Of a stretch of DNA of 64,000 bases, positions 54,007 through 64,000 are shown piece by piece. Each line of letters opens with the position of its first letter. Positions within the stretch are counted from its first letter, which is position 1. Where the stretch lies: contig MZZL01000384.1 of NCBI GenBank assembly GCA_002749535.1, positions 255,410 through 319,409 of the forward strand. Reading direction: 5' to 3'. The translations under genes and the position numbers were made by a program. The notes under the pieces are model-generated. The model did no database searches and had not been told where the DNA came from. It saw nothing but the letters and a program-made list of their open reading frames with translations. Source of the stretch: Apophysomyces variabilis. Its lineage: Eukaryota > Mucoromycota > Mucoromycetes > Mucorales > Mucoraceae.

Positions 54007-56503
54007 ATGTCACAGCCTTGTTCAGTTTCTATCGGACCCAAAGTACCTGGTGAAGGTCAAGTACGCCGCTCTGTGTTAGCAGAAGACGAAATCGTCGATA
54101 CACCTGCTCAAGGCGTTCATACCCTTTACGATGTGTTGCAATACAGTGTCAAACGTCGAGCTGATCATCATGGTATGGGATACCGTCGCGTTGAAAAAAT
54201 GGTCGAAGAAGAAAAAGAAATTATCAAAGTTGTCGATGGTGTTGAACACAAGCAAAAGAAGACATGGAAGTATTTCCAACTCTCTCCCTACAGTTACTAT
54301 ACCTACACCGAGATGTCCACCATCGCACACGAAATTGGCGCCGGCCTTATTCACTTGGGACTTAAACCACACTCTAAAATCGAGATCTTTGCGCCCACAA
54401 AGTATGTGAAAGAAAAAAAAAAAGATTTGATGTATTCTCTGGGAAAACGTGAAAAAGGGAAACGGTGTAATAAGATGAGGCTGTCAACTAACGCTTTCTT
54501 TTTTTTTTTTTTTTTTTTTTTTTTCAGGGATATGAAGTGTTGTGATTATGANGATGGATTGTTGCATTCCATGAACGAGACGGCTGTTGAAGCAATCTAT
54601 ACCAGTGCCGAGCTCTTGCCGACCGTGGCAAACGTTCTTCCTCAATGCACTGTCACACCCATCGTGATCTACACGGGTGAGGCTACGGAAACTGCGTTGG
54701 CTGCAGTGCGTGAGGTGGCCAATAACCATGTCTACTCCGTGGATCATCTGAGAACCCTTGGCCGTGATCATCCCAAATCGGCCACCAAGCCTGGACGCGA
54801 TGACATGTGCTGTATCATGTATACTTCTGGTAGCACGGGCAATCCCAAGGGTGTCGTCTTGAAACACTCCAATCTGGTCGGAGCAAGTAAGTTCCATTTT
54901 TTTTCTTCTTTTCTCACTCGGACTCGTTTGTTGCACGAGGTTATTCGGAAATGGAAAAACAGATGCGACTAACCACATAACTTTTTTTTTTCAAATTCCC
55001 TTTTTCTTCTCCAGTTGCCGGTGTGGATACACTTCTTGGCCATGTTATCAAAGATGATGATACTATCATGGCTTACCTTCCCCTTGCTCACGTCCTTGAG
55101 TTCTTGGTTGAAAATGTCTGTTTATTCTGGGGTGTCACGCTTGGTTACGGTTCGCCCCGTACATTGACAGATGCGTCGGTTCGCAATTGCCAGGGTGATA
55201 TCAAGGAATTCCGACCTTCGATTCTTACCGGTGTCCCTGCTGTATGGGAATCTATCCGTAAAGGTGTCCTCAGCAATGTGCAAAAGACAAGCGCCGCAGC
55301 CCAAGCGGTGTTCAACCGGGCTTTTAACACAAAGGCTTGGCTGATGGATCGCGGCCTGCCTACGGGTTGGTTGGATGTCACGGTGTTTAATAAGATCAAG
55401 GAGCAGGTGGGTGGCCGACTTCGATTCGGTTTATCGGGAGGTGCTCCTCTTGCTCGCGAAACACAGCAATTCCTTTCCGTGACATTATGTCCCATTCTAG
55501 GTGGATACGGCATGACCGAATCGGGTGAGTGACTTTTTTCGTGCAGGAAAAAGAAAAGAAATGGACATGACGTGAGGTGGTTTTCACTAAATTCATCCAT
55601 ATGCATTCTCCTATTGCTTTCCAAATCCTGTCGTTTGATTCCTCTGTAACTTAGTTGGGTAAGCACGAAGACCATTGAGGCATTCAACAACGTGTCCATA
55701 TGCGCTAAACCTTGCATTAAATTTAGTATGTGTGCTATCATGACGCCTGAACAATTTTCGATCGGACCTGTGGGCGGCCCGGTGCCTTGCTGTGAGATCA
55801 AATTAGTGGATGTCCCCGAAGCCAATTATCTTTCGACCAACGAACCTAAGCCTCAGGGAGAAATTTGGGTTCGTGGCTCTTCTATTGCCAGTGGTTACTG
55901 GAAACGTGATGACCTTACCAAGGAGACGATCACGGAAGACGGTTGGTTGCGTACCGGTGATGTTGGTGAATGGAATGAAGACGGCACCCTGTCGGTGATC
56001 GATCGTATTAAGAACCTGGTCAAGTTGAGCCATGGTGAGTATATCGCATTGGAGAAACTGGAGTCGGTCTACAAGACGGCCTTGGGTGTTGCCAACGTTT
56101 GTGTCTATGGTGATTCTCTTCGCCCCCGACCCGTTGCTCTTGTTGTTCCCGTGGAGGGCAAGTTACGCAAGATGGCACAAGAGCTCGGATTGAACTCGGA
56201 GGGCGCCCTGGAAGAACTTTGTGCCAACGAGGCCATTCGCAAAGAATATCTGAACCAATTGCTGGCCCAGGCCAAATCGGCGCAATTGAAGCCGGCCGAG
56301 ATTGTGTGCGACGTCCACTTGTGTGAAGAGGATTGGACATCGGAAAATGTAAGATGAAAAAAGTTGCATTTCCATATGTATGTGATGTATAGATGCAGCT
56401 TTCTAATCTGTCAATTACTATCTAGGGCATGCTGACAGCTGCACAGAAACTGAAGCGACATGATATCAACAAGAAATACAAAGAACAGCTTGACAAGATG
56501 TAA
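54007..56503 (+). CDS. Long-chain acyl-CoA synthetase (FAA/ACSL family), with a damaged exon 2
   Basis: It activates long-chain fatty acids to acyl-CoA. Start ATG 54007 (MSQPCSVSIGPKVPGEGQVRR), stop TAA 56501-56503 (...EQLDKM). Family motifs: YTSGSTGNPKGVVLKHSN (AMP/P-loop), the linker SGGAPLARETQQFLS, GGYGMTES, GSSIASGYWKRDDLT, DGWLRTGDVGEW, the fatty-acyl signature region DRIKNLVKLSHGEYIALE, and GMLTAAQKLKR, with the C-terminal catalytic Lys. Exon 1 ends at 54401. Exon 2 follows a T run of about 25 and opens at 54528 with GATATGAAGTGTTGTGAT, which does not encode the expected stretch (W-M...A-H-G...AYDTLG); about 30 residues before GLLHSMNET are missing. An N at 54552 sits there. Assembly or read error is the likely cause, so the model is otherwise good. 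Later introns: 54886-55013, about 55525-55727 and about 56348-56426. Confidence 0.85.
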
Positions 56504-56659
56504 GGAACTCCTTGGTTTCGGAAGGGAGATGCGTTGTATTCTAATTTGTTATGATAGGAATGCTGCTCAAAAGGCCTAAAGGCTTCTCCCTCTTTGTAGA
56601 TAAACCCTGCACCTTTCCTGTCTTTTTTTTTTCTTTTCATTCTCTTTGTCTCGGCCGCA

Positions 56660-56712
56660 TACACACACACGCACACACATATATACACGCATACACACAC
56701 AACCACACATAT
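56660..56712. repeat. CA-type microsatellite
   Basis: An imperfect run of CA dinucleotides interrupted by TA and CG steps. It lies in the 3' flank of the long-chain acyl-CoA synthetase gene. No function is implied. Confidence 0.8.
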
Positions 56713-57835
56713 ATCTGTTTTGCTTCGCGCTCTCTGTCTCTCTATCTCTCTGGCGGTCGGAATAGTTTGATTCTGTTACAAGAAAAAAGAACAAGATACA
56801 TAACATCCTATTGATTGGTTTGTTGCGTACACTTTGTTTCCCTCTCTTTTTTTTTTTTTTTTTTTAATTTGCCATCGTTTTTTCACATTCTAAAGTCATG
56901 GGATAAATCGTATTTGACCTATCAGGTGTCAAACTCAGTACAGTTCCAGTTTTCACATCCGAGCTTTTTTTTTCATGCGTAGTCTGTGCAGGATCATTGT
57001 AAACAAGTTATCGATTGGTCATTAGCCAGGTAAAGAAAATCGAATGATCCAGGGCAATTCAAAATACTCCTTTTATGGTACATACGAGATGAGAAGGGGT
57101 GGGAAATGATGAATGTGTATTAGACCAATGGATCGTCATGACAATAGCAAAAAAAAACAAGGACCAACGTCGATCTACGGAACCGAGCGCGGGAAAGTAA
57201 GACAAGGTGCCTCATTTTGACAAGGCTGAAACGATTAAAAAATGTGGCAGAGAAAGGAAACCAAGGAAGATGGTATAAGGGGGGGTGAGAGAGTGAGAGA
57301 GTGAGAGAAGGGAAATTCGTCATCCTGCTTGCTTCACAGATTAGAGGTCTCCCGTTCAACCGGAGATCATCATTCTTTTGCTTTTTGTTTCTTTCAGGAG
57401 AAGTGAGGTTTGGGTTTTATAAAGGGAAAGAAAAAACGTCATGCTGCACTAAGACTTGACAGATGCATTTTCATCCCCAAAGGACCACACTTGAACAAGC
57501 GCCAACATTATGCAAGGAGTAGGTCACACCCCCTCTTCTTTTCTTCCCTCTCCTCGCTCTTTGTTATGACATTGTTTATCCAGCCATGCGCACAAACTGC
57601 TGGATCGGCATAATTCAAATCAAAAAAGTTTTTTTTTTGCACACACATACACATGGATACACGTTTGTCATTCTTCGTACAACCAAAGAAGTAGAGATTC
57701 ATTGATTACCATAGTTATCCTAATTTTGCTTATGACGAATCATTCATTTGTTCAATTGTGCCTCTTTCTGGTCTGTGCGTTGCATTCCTTGGGAAAATAA
57801 CAAGATCCTTCCTTTTTTCCCCTTTATCAGGGGTA

Positions 57836-57930
57836 TTGGGGGGGGGTTGGTTTGGACAAGAGAAAAGAAAGAAAGAAAAAAAAGAGGGAGAAAGTGTTAT
57901 TTGGGGGGGAGAGAGAAGGGGGGGAGAGGA
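57836..57930 (+). repeat. G-rich, purine tract with possible G-quadruplex
   Basis: Runs of seven or more G (for example at 57839-57847, 57904-57910 and 57919-57924) separated by short purine spacers. Such runs can fold into G-quadruplexes. The bases around it have no coding support. Confidence 0.5.
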
Positions 57931-59702
57931 GGAGGAGGATGTGTATGTGAATTGAGGGTGCTCTAAAGGTTGACAAAGTTGATCGTTGTCAGGTTTTTGG
58001 GGATGCTCGGTCTAAACGGGTGACCGAGAAGAGCACATGCAGCATTCCATTCGAATCACACCAATAAGAATTCAACAAGCCATCTTATCTCACCTAGTTT
58101 GGATAGGTGACCCGCGGACCCAGTCTTCCAGGATACAGGATTCAAGCCAGAGCCCACATACAGAGCGCGCCCAATCACAAAAAGGTCATATTAAAATAGA
58201 TGCTTCCATAGTATGTAAAAAAGAAAAACTAAGGGTAAAGGATGAATTATATAAATCACCATAATAATAAGAGCAAAACGATCATGTCAATAACAAATGA
58301 TACATAATAGGTGAAAAAAGAAACATCCTTTCTTTGTTTCCATGACGTTTATTTGAATTATATAAAAATGAGAATGAATGATCGGACGAATGGCAAACCT
58401 TCTTTATTTCATTTTTAGTATAGATAGTTTTTTTTGTTAGTATACACACGTACATATATACGTACCTAAGCTTTATTTTATCCCTTTTCGTTTCTCCTTG
58501 CATTTTAAGCCTGTATTTTATTTTATTTTATTTTGTGTCGTTCTTATTTTTTTTAATTAGCAAGTGTTGAACCGTGTATTACACAAAGTATGGGTACCGT
58601 GGGATAAAAAAGGTGATTCACATCGTTATTTGAAGAGTGAAACGTACAAAAACGTGGATCGGAAACGTGTATCTTCTGTTTCTGTTCTACGTTTCACACT
58701 CTATTTGTTTAAGGATTGGTGCCCCACATTTTGACGCCGGCAAAGCGCGGCGATGCGCATGCAGCATCATCATCTACGGAACTTTCACCCCATCCAAAGA
58801 GTGTCAACGACGCACTCTCCGTTTCAAATACCGATACAACCCATTGTTCTTCCCCACCACGTTGTCCCACCTCCCCATCGCGGGCTTTCAATCGCATCCA
58901 TGCCGCATCCTATAAAAAAATAGTTTATGAAGGTAGGTTCCATTCACAACCAACGAATTCAGGGGTAAGCCACCAACTTCCTTTTTTTTTTATTATTATT
59001 CTTTTTCTCTTTCTGTCTTTTTGAACTTGTTTTTCTGATGTACACATGACCAAGGGTGATGTAGAGAGTCAATGAGAGAAACAAAAGAAGTCAAGAAAAA
59101 AAAACACACTGAGAAAAAGAGAGAGAGGGAAGGTATGGGATGGAAAAGTGGGGTATTTGTCTGTATATTTGTATACATTTGTGCATGTATTAGGTTGTTT
59201 ATATGTGTGTCTATATATATGTATACATGCGTGTGTATATATGTTTCCTTTTGTTTTTGTGTCTCTCTATATTCTTCGGATAGTTGGAATGATTGTTTTT
59301 TTTTGGGGCATGTGGAACGCCAGCAAGATGTTGAGACGACCAAAGGGGCTCTTTTTTTTTTGCTATCCAGATGAAGTTCGCTGGTTGGTTCCACGAATGC
59401 AAAAAGGCAAGGGCAAAAGGGGGGGATAAAATAGGTGAAGGATTGGAAGAGGGAAAGGGAAAAGAGAGAAAGACAGAGAGAGAGGGGAGTGAGCGCTTTG
59501 AAGGGTGATTGGAAAAAATGCATAAAATAGATGCATCTCTTTTTTTTTTCTCTCTTTTCTCTCTTTTTTTCTTCTTTAGCTATTTTGTAAAACTTGGCAT
59601 GTAAGCAAGAAAAACAAAACAAAAACAACAAAATAACATTTACCCCTCATTTTTGTACCTTTGTTTAACTTACAATTAACCTTCTTTTCTGTAATAGACA
59701 CA

Positions 59703-61388
59703 ATGACAAACGAGAACGATCCTCTACTCGGGTACCACCATCCGTTCGATCATACTCAGTTCAAATGTACAACAACATCCATGGATGATTTCTTGATGGA
59801 ACGTAAGAAATGTACCTCTTGGACCACAGAATCTATCTATGAAAATGATCAACAATTCAAAGACGAACTTATTCAACGTGCTACTACTCGTTTGCGTCGA
59901 CGATTGCTAGAAGAAGGTCTTTCGGATGTCATGCGCGAGTTGATTCGTCAGCAAAGTCAACTGGAATTTCTCCGTGTGGAAACGGCTGCCACCATTGATG
60001 CCGTAACAAGACTTGAGGATGATTTTCCGACAGAAGCAGACGATGACAGTAGTTCCACAACAGAGTCGCAGCGTGCGTTGGATACGAAAAAACAAAACCT
60101 GCAACTGGATGTCCTGGAACGTCGCCTCCAGACACACAAAGACCAGTTGGGAAAAATTAAGCGGCCTGAAACAGTCCCTGCAAAGACAAACACAGCGGAG
60201 CCTGCGCCTGCAAAGTCTTCATTGACTTCGCTTTCTGCACTTTCCATGTCCCGCTTGTCTTCCTTGTCCCTGATGTCTTCACTTTTTAGTCGATCCTCCT
60301 CATCCAACCAATCCGACTCTTCCAGCACCCTTAGCATGCTTAGCGACACTATGAGTGAACGCTCCGAGTCCAACAATCTCATTAACAACAACAACAACAA
60401 CACCGACTGCGATGTTTCGGTTAATGATCCCGAAGAACAACAGCGTCGTCATCGAAGACGCAGACGGGTCAGATACCATCGTCAGCGTTACCAAGAACGC
60501 GCCAAGACAGGCGAATCTTTGACCGAGCTGGAATGGAAGTCCCAGATCAGCAACAACTGGCAGCAGCAGCAACAGGATGACCAGTTGGTCTACCGTCTGC
60601 AGGACAACGACTGCAAACAGCATCAGCCCAAATCAGCCGATCCGATGATGTCCGCCCCCACGGCTCTGAGCAACCACCTGGAACGACGTAACTATTACCA
60701 TCGCAGGTATGAATCCATGTCCTCGACCGAGACACCCCTCGATGCGATGTCCATGTCCTCTGCAGCATCCACCTCCTCCTCCCTTTCCAACCCACATGGT
60801 CTGCGTGATCTGCCATCCGTAGCACAACGTCTTGGGAATGCTGCTGCTGCTGTTGCATCATCTGCACGCCATCCGTACTCGCCAGCGGCTTTGTCGTCGA
60901 ATCCATCTAGCCCGCCACCTTTTCTCCAGGATAATTTCGGAGAACAGCCCATGTACGGTGACAGTGGATTGGAAACCTGGCTCATGCGACCAGGTTATGA
61001 ACCCAGCCTGACAGAAGAAGAGGAAAGATGGATCACCCCACGACTTCAGACCGCACCAGCCCAACGCAATGTCCTGGAAGAAACACTGAGCTTCCTCGAT
61101 AATCTAAGCGAAGATGGTGACGATGGTGGATTCGGTGAAGATGTTTACTTCCTTTTGCGACACCCTGATCTGTGCTGCCGACCTTTGGAAGAGATCAAAG
61201 ACACTATTGTCCAGTTACGTCAAAAAGAAGATCGCCAGAATCCAGCAACATGGGGTCAATATGGCACCAAATACACTATGGCTCTTGCTTGTACAGGCTG
61301 GAAGTGGTGCAAATTCCTCAGTATTCTTGCCACAGCCGTCACTATTAGCCTTGTGAACGGACCAGACGATCTACGTACACCATGCTAA
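59703..61388 (+). CDS. Unknown Ser/Gln/Asn-rich protein with a C-terminal hydrophobic segment
   Basis: A single long frame; ATG 59703 is chosen because the sequence before it (ctgtaatag|acacaATG) looks like a 5' UTR intron acceptor rather than coding DNA. Product 561 residues, stop TAA 61386-61388. Around residues 45-110 there is a coiled-coil-like region (RATTRLRRRLLEEG, VMRELIRQQSQLEFLRVETA). Then Ser-rich (SLTSLSALSMSRLSSLSLMSS), Asn-repeat and basic (RRHRRRRRVRYHRQR) parts, and later poly-Gln and Ala/Ser stretches. The last 30 residues contain WCKFLSILATAVTISLVNG, which could anchor it in a membrane. Family not recognised; low complexity makes similarity searches hard. Confidence 0.65.
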   Translation: MTNENDPLLGYHHPFDHTQFKCTTTSMDDFLMERKKCTSWTTESIYENDQQFKDELIQRATTRLRRRLLEEGLSDVMRELIRQQSQLEFLRVETAATIDAVTRLEDDFPTEADDDSSSTTESQRALDTKKQNLQLDVLERRLQTHKDQLGKIKRPETVPAKTNTAEPAPAKSSLTSLSALSMSRLSSLSLMSSLFSRSSSSNQSDSSSTLSMLSDTMSERSESNNLINNNNNNTDCDVSVNDPEEQQRRHRRRRRVRYHRQRYQERAKTGESLTELEWKSQISNNWQQQQQDDQLVYRLQDNDCKQHQPKSADPMMSAPTALSNHLERRNYYHRRYESMSSTETPLDAMSMSSAASTSSSLSNPHGLRDLPSVAQRLGNAAAAVASSARHPYSPAALSSNPSSPPPFLQDNFGEQPMYGDSGLETWLMRPGYEPSLTEEEERWITPRLQTAPAQRNVLEETLSFLDNLSEDGDDGGFGEDVYFLLRHPDLCCRPLEEIKDTIVQLRQKEDRQNPATWGQYGTKYTMALACTGWKWCKFLSILATAVTISLVNGPDDLRTPC

Positions 61389-61471
61389 TAGGATTCATCC
61401 TACAAAGTCTTACACCCAACCCCACCTCCTCACTCAACATTGAATCCGATCGTTTCCCCTTTTCCTTCTAT

Positions 61472-62326
61472 TCGTTTATCATCTTCTTTTTCTTTTTTTT
61501 TCTTTAAATTTGTTTTTTCCTTTTCCACGCTTTATGTTGTGTACAAAGAACCACTCAACCTACTCCCAAAACCAAAAAACAAAAATCACCCCAAAAAAAA
61601 CACATCCAAGACGCGCTTCTCTATGCACCCTTTTTCTCTTTTCTCTTCAAAATTCTTTTTGCTTTCTACTAATTAAGAAAATTGTTTAGTTCTGTTGTTA
61701 TTCCTGTATGTTTTTTTTTCTCCCTATTCCGTTTGTATCATGTTTCATTCGTATTGCATTTTGCTTTTTTAATTCGTTTTTGTTGTTCTTTGCTTATTTT
61801 CCTTGCTTTTTCTATTGTATGTAAAAACCCACAATAACTATGCCGGTACAGTTTTATTCTCCAAAAAAAAAAATCCCCCACAAAAAAAAAAGGTCAAACG
61901 CCCAATCATACGAAGTAAAAAATCCTCATTAAAAAGGTATATATATCTACCTTCTATTTTACCGTTCTTTTCTTTTGCTGGTTGTACTGTTTAAACTTTG
62001 CAAAAAAAAAAGTTTTATTACAAACTTTGGTTCTGTATTATATCCAGAAAACAAAATATTTCTTGCTTTTTCTTTTTTCTTTTTTACACACGGAAGTTTT
62101 GGTGAGGGGCGGCTTGAACCCGGGTAATTGCGTCCATCAGTTGGTTAATTGCCTGTTCTTTGTTCTCCTCATATTTCGCTCTAATTTCCGCAATCTTGGC
62201 ATCCGTTTCCTGATCGACTTTGACCAAACTCTGATCCGATTCACCCGAGTGCTAAGGGGAAAAGAGATAAATAAAATGACATCTCTTTGCTCAATCCTTT
62301 TCTTTTCTTTTCTTTTTTTTTTTTTT
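61472..62326. repeat. 855-bp direct repeat, copy 1
   Basis: Identical, at a constant offset of 1,176 bp wherever checked, to 62648-63502, including long homopolymers. It includes a copy of the last V-ATPase G exon on the minus strand at 62251-62084. Identity through homopolymers beside an N gap suggests an assembly duplicate rather than a real tandem repeat. Confidence 0.85.
62084..62251 (-). pseudogene. Duplicated last exon of V-ATPase subunit G (probable assembly copy)
   Basis: Identical to exon 4 of the complete gene (63427-63260): HSGESDQSLVKVDQE to FRV and TAA, preceded by the same TTAG acceptor. There are no upstream exons; the gap of N follows directly. It should not be counted as a second gene. 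Confidence 0.85.
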
Positions 62327-62647
62327 NNNNNNNNNNNNNNNNNNNNNNNNNNNNNNNNNNNNNNNNNNNNNNNNNNNNNNNNNNNNNNNNNNNNNNNNNN
62401 NNNNNNNNNNNNNNNNNNNNNNNNNNNNNNNNNNNNNNNNNNNNNNNNNNNNNNNNNNNNNNNNNNNNNNNNNNNNNNNNNNNNNNNNNNNNNNNNNNNN
62501 NNNNNNNNNNNNNNNNNNNNNNNNNNNNNNNNNNNNNNNNNNNNNNNNNNNNNNNNNNNNNNNNNNNNNNNNNNNNNNNNNNNNNNNNNNNNNNNNNNNN
62601 NNNNNNNNNNNNNNNNNNNNNNNNNNNNNNNNNNNNNNNNNNNNNNN
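62327..62647. other. Assembly gap (321 N)
   Basis: A run of N bounded on the left by the T-tract that closes repeat copy 1 and on the right by the first base of repeat copy 2. The content is unknown and may be nothing at all if the repeat is artefactual. Confidence 0.99.
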
Positions 62648-63502
62648 TCGTTTATCATCTTCTTTTTCTTTTTTTTTCTTTAAATTTGTTTTTTCCTTTT
62701 CCACGCTTTATGTTGTGTACAAAGAACCACTCAACCTACTCCCAAAACCAAAAAACAAAAATCACCCCAAAAAAAACACATCCAAGACGCGCTTCTCTAT
62801 GCACCCTTTTTCTCTTTTCTCTTCAAAATTCTTTTTGCTTTCTACTAATTAAGAAAATTGTTTAGTTCTGTTGTTATTCCTGTATGTTTTTTTTTCTCCC
62901 TATTCCGTTTGTATCATGTTTCATTCGTATTGCATTTTGCTTTTTTAATTCGTTTTTGTTGTTCTTTGCTTATTTTCCTTGCTTTTTCTATTGTATGTAA
63001 AAACCCACAATAACTATGCCGGTACAGTTTTATTCTCCAAAAAAAAAAATCCCCCACAAAAAAAAAAGGTCAAACGCCCAATCATACGAAGTAAAAAATC
63101 CTCATTAAAAAGGTATATATATCTACCTTCTATTTTACCGTTCTTTTCTTTTGCTGGTTGTACTGTTTAAACTTTGCAAAAAAAAAAGTTTTATTACAAA
63201 CTTTGGTTCTGTATTATATCCAGAAAACAAAATATTTCTTGCTTTTTCTTTTTTCTTTTTTACACACGGAAGTTTTGGTGAGGGGCGGCTTGAACCCGGG
63301 TAATTGCGTCCATCAGTTGGTTAATTGCCTGTTCTTTGTTCTCCTCATATTTCGCTCTAATTTCCGCAATCTTGGCATCCGTTTCCTGATCGACTTTGAC
63401 CAAACTCTGATCCGATTCACCCGAGTGCTAAGGGGAAAAGAGATAAATAAAATGACATCTCTTTGCTCAATCCTTTTCTTTTCTTTTCTTTTTTTTTTTT
63501 TT
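62648..63502. repeat. 855-bp direct repeat, copy 2
   Basis: The copy that is continuous with the true V-ATPase G gene: it contains the genuine last exon and the 3' flank. Its start is the base immediately after the N run, so its left border is set by the gap and not by biology. Confidence 0.85.
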
Positions 63503-64000
63503 CGCTATCTAGCCCTTGCTTTGGTTTCCCTTGCTATATCCTTTTTTATATCTTACCTGAGCAACAAAGTTTTGATATTCAGCAGCCTTCTGGGCCTTGA
63601 GATCATCAATATCTTTGGCAGCCTCGGTACGGGCATCCTTTAAACGCTGTACACGATCTAGTCAAATACATTCAAGTTAAGGAAAAGGCTTATTCCAAAG
63701 AGAGAGATAAAGAGAGACGCGCACGCGCGCTATGGAAGTTGGAGTTTTATGATGGTAAAAAACGTACATTGTTTAGCACTTGTGACGATCTTGGCGGCTT
63801 CACGTTCGGCCTCCAAAAGAGTGTTGATACCTTGCGAGCTTGAAGCAGACTATAGACATAGACAGCGAAATAAAAAAAAAAAAGAAAAAGGAAAAAAGAA
63901 AGCGGTTCGCATGTCAGAGGAGCAAGCAAAATGCATAATATGAAAGATGGAGCCATCTCTGTGTGTTGTGGCGGCATCTCTTTTTCTTCTTCTTTACCAT
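63260..64000 (-). CDS. VMA10: V-type proton ATPase subunit G
   Basis: A peripheral-stalk subunit of the vacuolar proton pump. Four exons join in frame: 64000-63998 (ATG alone), 63849-63768, 63657-63557 and 63427-63260, total 354 nt = 117 residues plus TAA, the normal length. The N-terminus SASSSQGINTLLEAEREA and the stalk helix AAKIVTSAKQYRVQRLKDAR are hallmark subunit G sequences, followed by EAAKDIDDLKAQKAAEYQNF and the helical tail ending QNFRV. The ATG occupies exactly the last three bases of the window and is split off by a GTAAAG donor. The complete gene therefore just fits; its promoter is outside. Confidence 0.94.

Larger units (their letters stand above)
56504..59702. other. 3.2-kb non-coding, low-complexity region
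   Basis: Contains microsatellites and skewed tracts: a CA-type repeat at about 56660-56712, poly-T at 56848-56865, a GAGAGT repeat at 57286-57305, G-rich tracts at 57836-57930, a TTTTA repeat at about 58515-58532 and a GT/TA-rich patch at 59150-59250. Frames in these tracts are composition artefacts. A likely 5' UTR exon for the gene at 59703 may lie around 58915-58935 (aag|gtaggt). No RNA gene recognised. Confidence 0.45.
61389..63259. other. 3' flanks, duplicated block and assembly gap
   Basis: This is the convergent space between the 59703-61388 gene and the V-ATPase G gene. It contains an exact 855-bp repeat (first copy 61472-62326, second 62648-63502) and a run of 321 N in between. Apart from the copied V-ATPase exon the sequence is T-rich and non-coding. 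Confidence 0.7.

Noticed and set aside
62090..62140. GGGTTCAA-like sequence resembling a tRNA T-arm (minus strand, both repeat copies)
   Set aside because: It lies inside the V-ATPase G last exon; no cloverleaf can be formed around it.

Overview
The window is nuclear DNA of a filamentous fungus. It is gene-dense, with many spliceosomal introns, mostly about 50-60 nt with GT...AG ends. It carries fungal-type genes: fimbrin, a Skt5-like Sel1 protein, flavocytochrome b2, the Sfc1 carrier, Rtp1 and a TBC/GRAM RabGAP of the Mdr1/Gyp2 type. Protein style, T-rich flanks and the presence of a Fanzor-type nuclease relic suggest an early-diverging lineage such as Mucoromycota. That placement is inference, because no marker was compared with a database.

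Layout. 1-5.4 kb: fimbrin (-) sharing a 174-bp divergent promoter with a four-helix MARVEL-like membrane protein (+), then a small unknown nuclear-looking protein (-). 6.1-10.5 kb: the Mdr1-like RabGAP (-). 10.85-14.04 kb: a broken Fanzor (TnpB-like, eukaryotic RNA-guided nuclease family) gene (-), which is the most notable find. 15.8-20.2 kb: a peroxisomal-style acyl-CoA ligase and L-lactate dehydrogenase/cytochrome b2 (both -). 21.2-26.1 kb: an unknown acidic protein, a mucin-like single-pass membrane protein and Tan1 (all -). 27.9-31.4 kb: the Sfc1 succinate/fumarate carrier (-), divergent from a Sel1-repeat protein (+). 32.4-38.9 kb: ribosomal protein L3 and Rtp1/TANGO6 (+). 38.9-43 kb: a gene desert ending in a Tc1/mariner-type DDE transposase relic. 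45-52.5 kb: the core spliceosomal protein PRP8 in nine exons (+). 54-56.5 kb: a long-chain acyl-CoA synthetase (+) with a damaged second exon at a poly-T/N position. 59.7-61.4 kb: a Ser/Gln/Asn-rich protein of unknown function (+). 61.5-64 kb: V-ATPase subunit G (-), whose 3' exon is duplicated on both sides of a 321-base N gap, most likely an assembly artefact.

Most genes are housekeeping: actin bundling, Rab regulation, tRNA modification, translation, splicing, RNA polymerase assembly and vacuolar acidification. Four genes (acyl-CoA ligase, flavocytochrome b2, Sfc1 and long-chain acyl-CoA synthetase) fit growth on organic acids and fatty acids, but they are interspersed with unrelated genes and need not be co-regulated. 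The mobile DNA is all relic: the Fanzor gene keeps recognisable RuvC-I, -II and -III acidic residues but has several frame breaks and one lost zinc-ribbon cysteine, and the DDE element keeps only its C-terminal half.
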